From: Platerodrilus igneus
Lineage: Eukaryota; Arthropoda; Insecta; Coleoptera; Lycidae
Length of the DNA stretch: 64,000 nt
NCBI GenBank assembly: GCA_036346225.1
Contig: JARFIW010000003.1
Coordinates: forward strand, 4,086,501-4,150,500
Direction of reading: 5' to 3'
The position numbers and the translations under genes were made by a program. Each line of letters opens with the position of its first letter. Positions within the stretch are counted from its first letter, which is position 1. Positions 1 through 10,839 of the stretch are shown here, one piece after another. Below the pieces are notes generated by a model, which ran no database searches, had not been told where the DNA came from, and worked only from the letters and a program-made list of their open reading frames with translations.

Positions 1-2178
1 AAGTAATGATTTATTCCAATACCTAATGTAGTTTCACACTATTGCATCCAGTGACAACAAGACCACAATTATGGGGAAGCGAAATGTGATTGGGTTCCCC
101 ATAGCGTGCTGGTTGTAATTTAATTTACATATTGATATGATAAAGCCTCGCGTTGGAGCGTTTCTGGAAGAGTGCTGTGACAACGCCGCGTTGAGAGCGT
201 CACTAAAAGAGTGATGTGAAACAGATACAGCAATTTGTAAAACTTGAAGTTGTTCATATACATTCCTTTCTAACTTTGCCTAGCTAGCTCAACGGAATTG
301 ACGTAGTTTTTTAAATGAGATCAAACAGCAATATCACCAAGCATTTATACAGTATGAAATATTTTCCTTAATACAAAAGCATATAGAAGAACATTTACAA
401 CATCTGTTCTTTCAAACATAAAATAAATTATAAAAAAAAAATTCCTTACTTTATTTTAAATTTGCAGAACTAAATTTTTTCTTTTATGAATGGTTTACCT
501 GGTTATGATTATTCCCATGTTTGTAAAATTTGTTTTGGCCAAAAAAATCCTTGACAGATAATGTATTAAAAAGGACAGAGTATTTCGAACTCTAAACACA
601 AATTCTCATGGCAAAAAATTCTCACAAAAAGATATTATATGATTAACAGTTATTATTTTACTTTAAATTAAATACAAATACTTCAATATTAGTTAAAAGT
701 AAATCTAAAAGTAATATTTGCAGAATCCACAAAACGCTCCACGTAATTAAATATCTTCTTATTTTAAATTGACGTCAAATCAGCTTACAAGATTTTCCAT
801 ATTGGAAATCCTCATTTCAAACAGCTATAACCAAAGTACATTTTTGGTTAAATTTTCCTTTCGATTATTTAATAAAATTTTTAAAATAGTCTTATATTAC
901 AGAATTTTCCTCTTCATTGTAATTAATAAATTATATTTTTCATGTAATTTGCATTTAAAATATCATTTCTAAATTTATTATTCCATCGTAGTTATTAAAC
1001 TACAGTATGCTTATTGCACACTTTAAATATCATTTTCGCAAAGCAACAGCTGCGACTTAAATCAAAATAGCAATTCGCGATCGAAATTAACAATGGAATA
1101 TATCCCTTAATTAATAAACGCTTTGTTATATATACAAATTATCTATTTTCTAGAACCTAGTAGAATGTGTATGGGATATTATGATGCAAGGTTTTGCAAA
1201 AAAACTCATTAGCGTCTACAATCGCGGTGTTTATTACTACGTAATCTTGTTCCACTTCTTTGTGACGCGCGCTGTTTGTCCTTGTTTAACACATATACGA
1301 TTATTGTGGCGTATCGCTTCTCTCCTATAGTGAATGCAAAGATCATAAATATTACGTACCAATTTCTATTACATTTTTTAGGTTTTTTAGTGTTCCGGCC
1401 GCTTTTTGGAATAAATGTTTTATTTATTAATTAGTTTATTTACTTAGTTCTAAATATGTATGACTAATATTATGCAATTATTTGATCTTGCAATAAACAA
1501 TGAAAATGGGAAATGTTTCGATATAAAAAGCTATTTAAAATTTTATTGAATAATCAAACCGATGATGCACATTGATTTTTAAATAAAAATGTAAATAATA
1601 TGTAGATTTTGTAAACTGGGATTTGATGTTAATTAAGGAATAGAAGCCGAAGATATTTAATACCGTTGATTACAAATTGGAAAAGCCTTTCGTGGATAAA
1701 ATGATAATGGTATGTCACACTCCACCAGTTTAATTTGTAATCGGAGAGGTTACGAATTCAACTCTACGATGATTGATAGAGTTACGGTTTCAAATTATAG
1801 ATATCTTGAGTCCCTATTGACAGTCTCGTCGCATACTCCACTATCCAAAGTGCATTAGGATTTACTAAATCAACAATAGTCGTAGGTGAAGGTACTAATT
1901 TAAAAAAACTCTAATTTCCCGGTCTTCAGCACAACATACAATAAGTTCTATGAGTAGTTTTCCGTTCACATTAAAGTGAATTGGATGCTGCCGTTGTTGT
2001 TTGCACCAAAAATTCATTTTTCTGCTTTCATCCTCAATCTTTCTTTTATTAAATATATAAAATTTGGTCGTTTTGGTTCCACTGGAAAGTTCACTCTATA
2101 TGCAATCTTGTTTACCCGCGAGTTACCGAAATGTACTTCCTTCTGGGTAATTAACCCAACATCCCTACGGCGAGAACA
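1..2178 (-). repeat. BEL1 3' LTR, ends at window edge
   Basis: On the minus strand the LTR appears to begin with TGTTCTCGCC at 2178, directly after a purine-rich tract AGCGGGGACAA (RC of 2179-2189) that fits a polypurine primer, and it runs off the window at base 1. Bases 1-1696 match 15977-17672 almost perfectly, differing by only a handful of single-base indels and substitutions. Bases 1697-2178 have no counterpart in the other copy, whose outer end is missing. Two subrepeats of about 40 bp sharing the pattern GCCGCGTTGAGAGCG...GTGATGTG lie at about 145-225. Short reading frames here are not supported as genes. The LTR reading is an inference from position and the primer-like tract. Confidence 0.65.
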
Positions 2179-2297
2179 TTGTCCCCGCTTTGAAAGTCGG
2201 TAGAACTTTCGATTAACTTAGAACAGCGAACAAAATAAATTAAAGAAACGAACTAATATTGCGGAACAATTAAACAAAATATGAACAAACGGGTTGG

Positions 2298-3720
2298 TCA
2301 TTGTTGAGGTATTGGATATAATTTAACTAACGGATGTTTAAATTTGATAGTTTTGGTTTTAACCAGAGCCATACGGACAACTTTATCAGCCCCAGGGTGC
2401 ACTTCTTCAATGATACGCAAGTACCACCTTAATGGAGAAACGTCATTTTGTATTAAAGGACAACTGCTCCGATCTTTACCGGATTGTCGGGCGCGCACCA
2501 CTTTTGCTGACCTGTATGGTATGTAGATACTCAATCCTCTTTTGCGCCAAAACGATTGAACTAAAGCATCAAGTAAGGCTTTACGGTTATGCACTGTCAA
2601 ACGCTTTTTACATGTCGGACGGGGTAAAATTGCAGTGGTGTTTGCATTAAGAAATGTGGTGGAGATAGCACTTCTGGATCAGGATCCTCGGACAACGCAC
2701 AGAGCGACCTCGAATTCAGGAGTGCCTCAATTTGAGTCAACACAGCCAAAAGCTCCTCATATCTAAGTAAATGACCACAAACAATGCGATAGAGATCCAT
2801 TTTAAGAGACTTTAGCGTAGGTTCCCAAATACTACCAAAATGTGGAGCATGGGGTGGAATCATTTTCCAGGTGATGCGTCGATTATTAAATTCAAGATTT
2901 TAAAGCATTTTATTTTTCAGATATGATCAAATCATGAATTTTATTAAATTTAGACGTGGCTCCAATAAAATTTGTACCGTGTTCGGAATAAATACAAGAC
3001 ACTGGACCGCGGTGTGACTAAAAACGCTTAAATGCATCTAAAAAGGCATGAAAGGATAAGTCAGACGCTAGCTCTATATGGATAACCTTAGTAGTCAGAC
3101 AAACAAATATACAAAGATACGCTTTTTGAGAGTGCTGACCTCGTCTGCGTGAGAGCATAATGGATAGGACCAGCGTAATCACACCAGTGTGTGTGAACAC
3201 TTTGACCTCATATACGCGGAATAATGGCAAATCTGACAGCATAGGCGAGAGATGTTTGGGATTGACTCGAAACCAGAAATTACATAATCTGACACTTGAT
3301 CTATATCTCTAGAAGAAAGAATCCAGTATTATTGTTTGATAAGCTAGTTAAGAAGATTGGCGCCAGTATGACAATTAATGCGACGATAACGGTCAATTAA
3401 TAAGTTTATTATGTCATCTTTTCTCGTAACAGCAATGGATCACAAGCGGCAAAGGGCAATCCTGATCGTGATAAACGACACCCACTCGAAATAAACCTTT
3501 TCATCTAGCATGGGTTTAAATTTCATATGTATAAAGGCTCACTGCCTTTTCTCAAACTTTGTATTATTTTTGAGAACTGTAACTGTTGTAGGGCATGTAT
3601 TAAGTATTGTTCTGCCACGTTTAGATAGTCAGCTTCAATTATATGAGAAAGCTTAATAATCCTACAAAACCGTAATACATATTCAATACTTCGTAAAATT
3701 TTACCCATGAGGTTACGTTA
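2298..3720 (-). pseudogene. BEL1 integrase, broken
   Basis: The fragments keep the family order: a core piece (about 2990-3242) with a GVDYAGPI-like first catalytic aspartate block and a TKVIHIELASDLS block, the PHFGSIWE/LTQIEALLNSR region at 2597-2863, and a C-terminal HPGADKVVRMALVKTK stretch at 2298-2600, which is characteristic of Pao-type integrases. The second catalytic block reads SEHGTNF where SDNGTNF is usual, so the acidic site is altered. Several frame changes separate the pieces. It would have acted in the nucleus to join element cDNA to host DNA; it cannot be functional now. Confidence 0.8.
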
Positions 3721-3763
3721 TGTGTCTTATCATATAACACCGGTAGATTAGGAACAATAATAG

Positions 3764-4785
3764 CTAAATTCCTTGAACATAAATCAGGAATTTTTTCATT
3801 GGACGAAGCGGAAAACTGTATAATTGGCCAGGTATGCGGAGGTCGCGACGTTCATAATGGACCATTTCACCATAACTCGTCCGACAACAGTTGCGAGGGC
3901 AACATGCCTCGAGATAGGCAATCACTGGGGTTCTATATCCCAGCGATGTGGCAAAAGTGTTTAGAGTCCACGTTGCTTTGAACCTTAGCCACTCTATTAG
4001 CGACAAATGTTGTTCGGTCTTGAATGGCCTCATTGTTACTGTTCACTTAAATCAAGTTTAGTTTTCCATAAATGTCTAGATGGTTAGTTGTAGCATAATT
4101 TGATTTATAGAGTACATTGTATCATAATAAGATAGTCAGTAGTAATGTCAATTTAAGTTCTGTCAATTTTTGTATACACTTTAATTTTGCTTTGATTTTA
4201 TTATATAAAAGGCAACAACCAGCTGTTGCTTTATTTATCACATTACACGTATATCAGTTATATGGAAATAGTCAACTTCTCAGTTGATGCAAACAAGAGA
4301 AAATAGCAATCAGTGCAATTAACTCATCATTTCTAATTACAAATTTTGTAGCACATCGCACTGGTCCAAGCGAATGTAGTCCAATGATGAGGAAGTGAAT
4401 GAATCCACGATAAGGCTATCGTAAAATCCAAAAATCCGTATATGTTTTCAATGGGATATCGTGAATTATATAAATCATACACGTTTCTTACTAATTTGGA
4501 TAATAGAGCTACAGCGTAAAGCTCAAGATGCGCTAAGGTCACTATTTTTATAGGAAAAGTCCTTGATTTTGAACAAACGAGCCGTACAAATATCTTACCA
4601 TCTGGATCTGTTAAATGCAAGTAGACTGCACAACCAAAAGCCTTTAGACTTGCATCACAGAAAGCAACTATGCTTACAATGCAGTTGTGAGTCACTTTTA
4701 AATGGCGTGCTATGACCGCCTTCCTCAGTAAAGGAAGTTCAGATACGAGTTTGAAGTAGTATTGTCTTATGCTTAGGAGGTACAT
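3764..4785 (-). pseudogene. BEL1 RNase H / pol linker, broken
   Basis: The reading frame at 4333-4785 carries AFCDASLKAFGCAVYL, RLVCSKSRT, LAHLELYAVALLSKLV and a WIHSLPHHWTTF block. These follow the BEL/Pao RNase H pattern (FCDAS...KSR...LEL...W). The continuation at 3790-4010 contains FVANRVAKVQ and KHFCHIAGIE, also standard for this family, followed by the linker toward integrase. The two halves are separated by a 359-bp insertion (4014-4372) and frames are shifted. Upstream (higher coordinates) lies a SINE insertion, then RT. Confidence 0.78.
4014..4372. repeat. 359-bp insertion in BEL1 RNase H region
   Basis: BEL1 coding sequence is interrupted between the TTF block and the following VANRVA block. 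The interruption is flanked by near-identical 8-mers, AATGTTGT (4006-4013) and AATGTAGT (4373-4380), as expected for an 8-bp target duplication with one later mutation. The inserted AT-rich DNA has no coding potential that I recognise and only weakly inverted ends. An 8-bp duplication would suit a hAT-type MITE, but this is a tentative inference. Confidence 0.45.
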
Positions 4786-4789
4786 CGTC

Positions 4790-5086
4790 AGGCGTCGCCG
4801 TGGATCAATGTAGTAAGCGTAAGACTACGGATCCCAAGGTCCCGGGTTCAAATCCCGACACGGCTGACTGCTCGAAAAATGGTAGGTGAGCATTTTTCAC
4901 AAAAATTACGCCCTCGTTCGGATGAGAGGTTAAATGGAGATCCCGTGTGTGTGTTGTCACACACGTAGATCCCTACCTTGCCTGGAACGGCAAGGGTTCG
5001 GCAAAATTCTAAATTTCCAGGCAACAAAGAACTCGCCTCCTGGCCAATGTAGTACCTTCGGGTGGAGCATTGAAAAATCACATGTA
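4790..5086 (+). mobile_element. tRNA-derived SINE (family A), copy 1
   Basis: The insert starts with a tRNA-like head and has a clear pol III B box, GGTTCAAATCC (about 4852-4862). The body contains CCCTCGTTCGGATGAGAGG, and the copy ends near CACATGT. It is flanked by a perfect 12-bp direct repeat AGGTACATCGTC (4778-4789 and 5087-5098), the signature of target-primed insertion. A second copy in the opposite orientation (22612-22915) has its own duplication, which fixes the element's ends independently. Its A-box region is more decayed than in copy 2. It lies inside the BEL1 pol region and so postdates BEL1. Confidence 0.88.
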
Positions 5087-5235
5087 AGGTACATCGTCGC
5101 ATGCAAGGTTTGCATTCCATAAATTCTTTATTAGCAACTTGGTGTCTAAAATTACAGCCGAGACTACCCCAATATATCAAATAATCTAGCAGCACTGACA
5201 AAATTATTCGTTTGGTGCATGCTGGTGTTGAGAAT

Positions 5236-6310
5236 TCAGCGGCTTAAAAGAAAAAAAACGGCGTTTCTAGGATCCCATGCCAGACTTAGAATTTTTTTAT
5301 TACTACCATCTGTAAAATGTACAGGCGTATAATGCGATAACGGTAGGGTACTGAGCAATTCGATTAAATTGCTAGCCCACTTAACAAGATTGAATCCCCC
5401 GGCCTTAAATAAAGCTATCAGTTGATGTGATAACTTTACTGCCTCTTCAGTATTCAATACAGTCGACACTAAATCGTTCATGTATAACTCCGACTCAGCG
5501 ACCATAGCAGCATCAAGGTAGCTGTATCTTTCATCTGCGGCTAACTGCCTTACAGTGCACATTGCAATAAATGGACTACATTTTAGCCCAAAGGAAACAC
5601 AAGTAAATTTAAACGAACAAATGCATTCGTTGCTGCAAAAGCAAAACAATATCTTTTGATATTGTTGGTGTTCTTTAATAACACCACCTTGCAGGTACAT
5701 TTGTCGAATGTCAACTGTAACTACGACGGGAAAAAAGCGAAACTTTAGTAACAGTTTAAACAAATCGGCTTGCAAATTAGACCCAGAGTATAGGACGTCA
5801 TTAAGCGATAACTCTGAATGGGTTTCTGCACTTGCATCTAAAACAATCCGTACCTTGGTAGTCCTTTTATCTGGACTAACAAGAACGTGATGAGGTACAA
5901 AGTACTCCATATCGGTGGAACCCCTATACCAAATACTGACTTTTTCTATGTATATTCGTCTTTAACTTCGTTATAGCTCTTGCAAAAGTCTGGATCCATT
6001 TTAAACTTACGTTCAAGATAGACGAAGCGTTTGTGCGCTACTCCCCAAGAGTTACCTAAATTGTGTTCATCTCTAGTGAGAGGCAAGGCAACTGTATAGC
6101 GACCATTACTTCGACGGGACATATTTTTTGTGAAGTCATTTTCACATGCGATTTCTAGTGGACTGTAGAAGCGAGTATTACAAACTTCTTCTAGCTCCCA
6201 AAACTTCTGCAAACATGATTGCAAATCATAATTGTTTAAAGCGCAGTATGTTGTAGATGAGAAATTATGTTGTTCCTCATGAGCGCTAGTTGGTATTTGA
6301 CCCATTAAAA
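5236..6310 (-). pseudogene. BEL1 reverse transcriptase, catalytically altered
   Basis: The N-terminal portion (5946-6305) has FWELEEV, SNGRYTVALPL and HKRFVYLERKFK blocks. The main palm portion (5236-5910) has PHHVLVSPDK, KVRIVLDASAETHSELSLND, TVDIRQMY and GGFNLVKWASN, all diagnostic of BEL/Pao RT. The catalytic YxDD motif reads YMND, replacing the first aspartate. The two portions are in different frames. The enzyme would have copied element RNA into cDNA in particles; the altered active site and frameshift show decay. Confidence 0.85.
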
Positions 6311-6399
6311 CATGCCCTATAATGAAGGCGCGTTACTAGCAGTATCAGTATGACCGTCCAACAATAAGAACGGGAAAAACTGTGCCTTTAAATCAATTT

Positions 6400-6891
6400 A
6401 ACCAGAAACATTCCACTGACTATCCGCTAACGGCATTTTGTTAAGCTGTGCAATATGCGATGAAAAAATGTATTGAGCAGGTAGGTTATCTGTAATACAA
6501 TCAATTACTAAAACTTGAACATTATAGATATGCGGATGAATGCGTGATTTTATAGTACGTGTTGCGTACCCACATATAAGACGGGAGCTCATACTTATAC
6601 CTTTAATTACCGAATAAGTTAACGGGGTTATAGCCAGATTCAGATGTTTAAAATACAACACCGACATTAAATTATGTTGCGACGCACAATCAATCGGACA
6701 TCTGATGAGTTTGCGTTATTGTTAGCGGTTCTAGCAAAACTTGTGCAGTAGACAGTAAAACATTATTCACTGGCAAGACTGCCCTAGTATTATATTGCGA
6801 ACATGCGAAGTTATTGTCGTCGTGTCAGTCGTGAGGTATGCGTTATCGTCATTTGGATGCGGTACAACACTTATGATTTAGCTGCGATGCG
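6400..6891 (-). pseudogene. BEL1 aspartic protease region, broken
   Basis: Frames 6398-6891 include LPVNNVLLSTAQVLLEP, then the active-site position reading DCAS where D(S/T)GS is expected, then SQHNLMSVLYFKHLNL and the flap-side HPHIYNVQVLVID and LPLADSQW-like blocks seen in BEL/Pao proteases. The upstream end is cut at 6891 by the errantivirus LTR. Loss of the DTG/DSG triad and multiple frame changes make it non-functional. Confidence 0.65.
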
Positions 6892-7258
6892 AGTTAGGTT
6901 TTGGTCTTTGGGAGCTGCTTTTTAAAAAATGTTTTCCAAAAACTCTTCTAATAAATTTATTTAAACAGAAATTACAAGTGGAAATTTAATTTACAAGTAC
7001 TGTAACAAAAATATTCTAAGTTGGAATCACTATTAAATGAACTAATTTAGGGCGAGTAGTTTGAACAACCAACAATGCTAAAGTTGTAAGGCTCAAGACT
7101 GACTGACCATTTTAGGCTCTGCGGGTATTTATGTTGTCCCTGCCCTCACATTATTAATCTTTATTATCTATTCTTGAATTATACAATGTTGTAAGTTAAC
7201 TTAAGATTCAATAAATCCATTTAATTATACATATATTTGATTTGGGGGATATGTAACT
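6892..7258 (-). repeat. ERV1 3' LTR (internally deleted)
   Basis: This matches the 5' LTR at 14129-14681 but lacks roughly 190 bp corresponding to about 14394-14580. Outside the deletion about one base in ten differs. Minus-strand terminal bases are AGTTAC at the inner end (7258) and CCTAACT at the outer end (6892). A purine tract ATCGGGAGG (RC of 7259-7267) precedes it as PPT. Confidence 0.85.
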
Positions 7259-7268
7259 CCTCCCGATG
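7259..7268 (-). other. ERV1 polypurine tract
   Basis: Minus-strand CATCGGGAGG lies immediately upstream of the 3' LTR start (AGTTAC). The position and purine content are those of the plus-strand primer of LTR elements. Confidence 0.65.
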
Positions 7269-7387
7269 TAAATGAAAATTAAGAGTTTCACTTAATTTTT
7301 AAAATTTATTGTCCCTAAGGGTACATTTATTGTTTCTTTGTTGACCTTTGTTTCTTTGTTCTTATGTCTAAAATTTCTTTCTTTGTT

Positions 7388-9048
7388 TCAATACCTAAGA
7401 TATGTTTTGTACAATAAATACATAGTTAATAAAATGACTACAATGATTAATAAAACTGTCCAAACTTTTATGTTATCATATTGTAATTTTGGCACTTTAA
7501 ACTCACTTAAGTGTTCTTTGTATTTGTCTATTAACTTCATGGCTTGGCTGAGATCATTCAGGTCTAGGTGTTCTAGTTGCATTGGTTTTTTACTGATTTC
7601 GTCATTTTCGGGTTGTATAATCTTGAACTATAGTTCCGGTAAATTTGCGAATATCTTTGTCACTGTTGGATCTTGTTATACTCGAATAATTTCATTTTCA
7701 GTTTTAGATAGCAATCTTCTTTAATGGTGATTACTTTACTTCCAGTTAATGCTAAATTGTTTTTGTCTTGGTTGCAATGGGTGGTTGCTATTACTTTTGT
7801 GGAAATACAGCAATCCATTTGTTTTCCGTAACTTTTGAATTTTATTGTTGGTGATTTATACTGGTTTTGCTTCACAATTGTTGTATTGATTTGAGAATCT
7901 TAATAATTGTAATTTACAAGGGTTATCTGCTTGAATGGCTGTTATGGTTAATGATTGGCATAAATATTGGCTTGGTGCTACTTCTCTGCATTATTCTTTC
8001 GTGTAGCCATACCTAAGTTCATTTAGGGAAAAGAACTTGGTTTTAGGAATAATAACTTGATACCTGCTAGTAACTTTCATGGGGAAAGCAAATGGGTGAT
8101 AATAATTATAAGTGTTACTTTCTACTATGGGGATTTCTATTAAAATGTGATTTCGTTATTGCATACATAACCTTTCACTATGGCTATTTTTTTCAAATAT
8201 GAGTATGTTTGATTCTACTATTTCAAAGGGTAGTTTACTGTTAGTTATAAATGATCTAATTCTTAATAATTCATTTAACAAGTCGGTTGGTTCTATAGTA
8301 CTAGAGTGTAATGTGTTAAGTTTTGCAAATGTTGCAGCGTTTTCTAAGGTAGCTAAAATTTGTTGGATTACAGTAATGGTTGATATCATCTAATTGAATT
8401 GCCTGTTAAACCTTATCAAATATCCCATTCCTAGCATTGTGGTTTGCATGTTACTTTCAAGGGTTTGTATTCTATTAGCTGTACTGTGTTGGTTTTTTAC
8501 TAGCTTTCTTAACGTATCATTAAATTTAATTATAGTTGGCCGAGTTAAGGATACTTGATTTCTAACAATGGTTTTATGTCATGTTGGTTCTCAATTAAGT
8601 GTTGTATGGCGTTGTCATATCGCTTCGCATCTTGGTTGTCCAAATTGCCTGTGATAGATTTTACAATGTTACCTAGTCCGTTGATAAGTTCTCTTTTTCG
8701 TTTTGTGATTTGATCTGTTGGTATTAATCTACTAAATTTATCTTCTATGTTGCTTAAAATGGTTACTATTATATTGTTGTATTTAAGCATTTCTATAGTG
8801 TATTCTTTACCGAATTTGGCTGTGTCCATTGATTGTTTCAGTTTGTAATAGTTGTTTCTAATTATGCGAAACTCTTGTTTTAATTCTGTTAAATGAAATT
8901 TCTGTGCGAATGTCCAATAATCTATTGTGTTTTCCATACTTCCCAATTTTACTGGTAGTATACCGGGGTTGTTCTTAATGTCTTCGACTACTATGTCGTT
9001 GTCCGTTCTATCTGGGTGAGATTGACGGCAAGGGTAATGGCTGTCCAT
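7388..9048 (-). pseudogene. ERV1 env (F-like envelope), broken
   Basis: The longest frame (8545-9048) contains the surface-subunit end followed by a basic KRKR cleavage-type site and the adjacent hydrophobic GLGN-containing stretch that typifies insect errantivirus envelope proteins. Downstream frames (8156-8389, 7660-7875) continue the transmembrane subunit. A C-terminal hydrophobic anchor of about 22 residues lies in 7388-7582, followed by a short charged tail. Stops and frameshifts separate the pieces. There is no recognisable signal peptide at the start of the longest frame. In intact relatives this protein mediates membrane fusion; this copy is a degraded fossil. Confidence 0.78.
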
Positions 9049-9600
9049 CTGGAATTACATGGTGTCTTAGGTTTTTCAAATGAATATATTTTACTATTAT
9101 TCCGTTGTTTAGTACTGCTACATTTTTGTGTGATATCTTTTTGATTTTGAATGGGCCTAAATTTCTGGGGGCCGTTTTTGTTTTTTACTTTGAAAGGTTT
9201 TCTTATATACGGTTTGTCCTACTGAAAATTTATTTATATCGGCATTCTTATTGCAGATCGCTGTAACACGTTCCTTGTTGTTATCTAATTTATTTTTTAC
9301 CTTATCATAAGTTATTTTTAATTTTTCTTTATGGTCTTTAGCATACTGTTAGTATACTTCCATTGTTGCAATGTATATCGTAAGGGTTACGGGAATCTGA
9401 ATGTCCTAATGTTAATTCGAGGGGTGTAAAGTTTGACAATAAGTGGATTGTGTTGTTGTAAGCAATTAGTGCGTATGACATTAAATTAGTGATGTGTTCT
9501 TTCTTATAAGTTAATCTTAATAATCTCATCTGTTCTAATAATGTTAGATGTAATCTTTCAATTAATCCATTTGATGGTGTATTTGCTCGGTTTGGACATT
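9020..9600 (-). pseudogene. ERV1 integrase C-terminal half
   Basis: The sequence after the junction near 9600 contains NTPSNGLIERLHLTLLEQ, including the third catalytic residue region (ER), followed by MSYALIAYNNTIH and the PLELTLGHS block typical of errantivirus integrases. The zinc-binding and first catalytic blocks are missing. The C-terminal segment overlaps the start of env near 9020-9048, as in intact errantiviruses. Confidence 0.75.
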
Positions 9601-9619
9601 ACTATTTTGGAATTTAATG

Positions 9620-9990
9620 GGGATTTGTCCGTGTTTTGTTTTTAATAAGCGGTTTTTTATATCGATGTTTGCTCCTAATTTTCTTAGAAAATCAATTCTT
9701 TTTAATCCGTCGTATTTGTCGCTAAATTCAAAAAATGTAAAATTTATGTTTCATTTTACGTTTTCGGTAGGGGTATGTTTGCTATAAATTGATGTAATGT
9801 TGTTTTGTGGGCTGTTTTGATTTTAAAGGGTTCCCCATCTACAAAATCTAAATAATGTTTTTGTGCGGTTCGGAAAGTAATTAATGTTTTTGAAGAACCG
9901 GTGTCAATTAATAATGTAAGTTCTGCGTGGGGTACTTCTATGTATGGTAAGATTTGTTGGTTGATGTTATATAAGTTACTTACGTTTGGT
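9620..9990 (-). pseudogene. ERV1 aspartic protease
   Basis: The minus-strand frame has LLIDTGSSKTLI around 9892-9911, an intact retroviral-type DTG active site, followed by residues typical of the fold, up to GANIDIKN near 9680. One frameshift occurs after about 70 codons. It then runs directly into integrase sequence at about 9600 with no RT or RNase H. Confidence 0.72.
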
Positions 9991-10360
9991 CATATAAGAA
10001 TCGGTCTAGTTGAAAATTTGAGTACGCGTTTTCCTCATCGTCTTCTTCGTCATTTGCACATCGGTCGTCACGTTAGTAGTTTTCTAAATGATTTGGTTCA
10101 TCGTCTATACTGGAGTTTGTATAATTATTCTTGTCATGATTATTATTAAATTCTTCCACTTTTTGGTGGAATAGTTCTTCGCAATTGAAGTTTCGTTTTT
10201 GATTATAATTTGGTTTGATTTGCGATATTTTTGTGTTTTGTCTGGTGTTACTAAATAAAGTGTCTACAGGAGTTGCTTTGTAGTAACAATTGGGGTTGTT
10301 ATTGTTATTTGTAATCGGTGTTTCTGTTGGGGTTCGCGCCGAATGTTTGCCTTCGCTGGT

Positions 10361-10829
10361 TTACATGTCGGTTAAACCTGGGTGGAAATGTGGGTTTTGG
10401 AAAATTTGAGTTAAATGTCGGTATCGGAAACTGCCTAAATTGGTTGTTGAAATGTTTGTTATTAGAGTTTGAGCTGTTATAGTTCGTGGTTGATTCACTT
10501 GCGCGTTAAATGGTGTAAATTTCGGTTGTGTAGGTGTTTGTCTCGCGGCTTGTATGGTTTTCATGGGTGAGTAGTTTTTATTTGCGTTAGGGTTATACAG
10601 TCTGTTTCGGTAATACATAACGTTTTCTTCTTCTATAATCATGTTCATTGCCTCCTCTAGATTTTATGATGTTGAAATTTTATTTTGTCTGATAACTGTT
10701 CAGGCAATTCGTTTATGTAGGTGTCTAGTTCCATTTCGTCGTACAATTTTGTTTTCAATAAACGGACATTTGGTCGGGTATTCATCGTTAGTGGTTACGT
10801 TGTATTAGCGATTCAAACGCCAGAGATTC
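10361..10829 (-). pseudogene. ERV1 gag, C-terminal part
   Basis: This holds the gag continuation downstream of the hAT insertion. A frame at 10361-10648 starts within IIEEENVMYYRNRLYN, the end of the conserved gag core, followed by a proline/glutamine/asparagine-rich tail. Sequence at 10680-10829 is the upstream portion with stops. No CCHC zinc knuckle is visible, as is usual for errantivirus Gag. Confidence 0.65.
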
Positions 10830-10839
10830 AATTTTTTTT

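Noticed and set aside
2298..2650. Plus-strand frames at 2344-2650
   Set aside because: Shadows of the minus-strand BEL1 integrase C-terminus.
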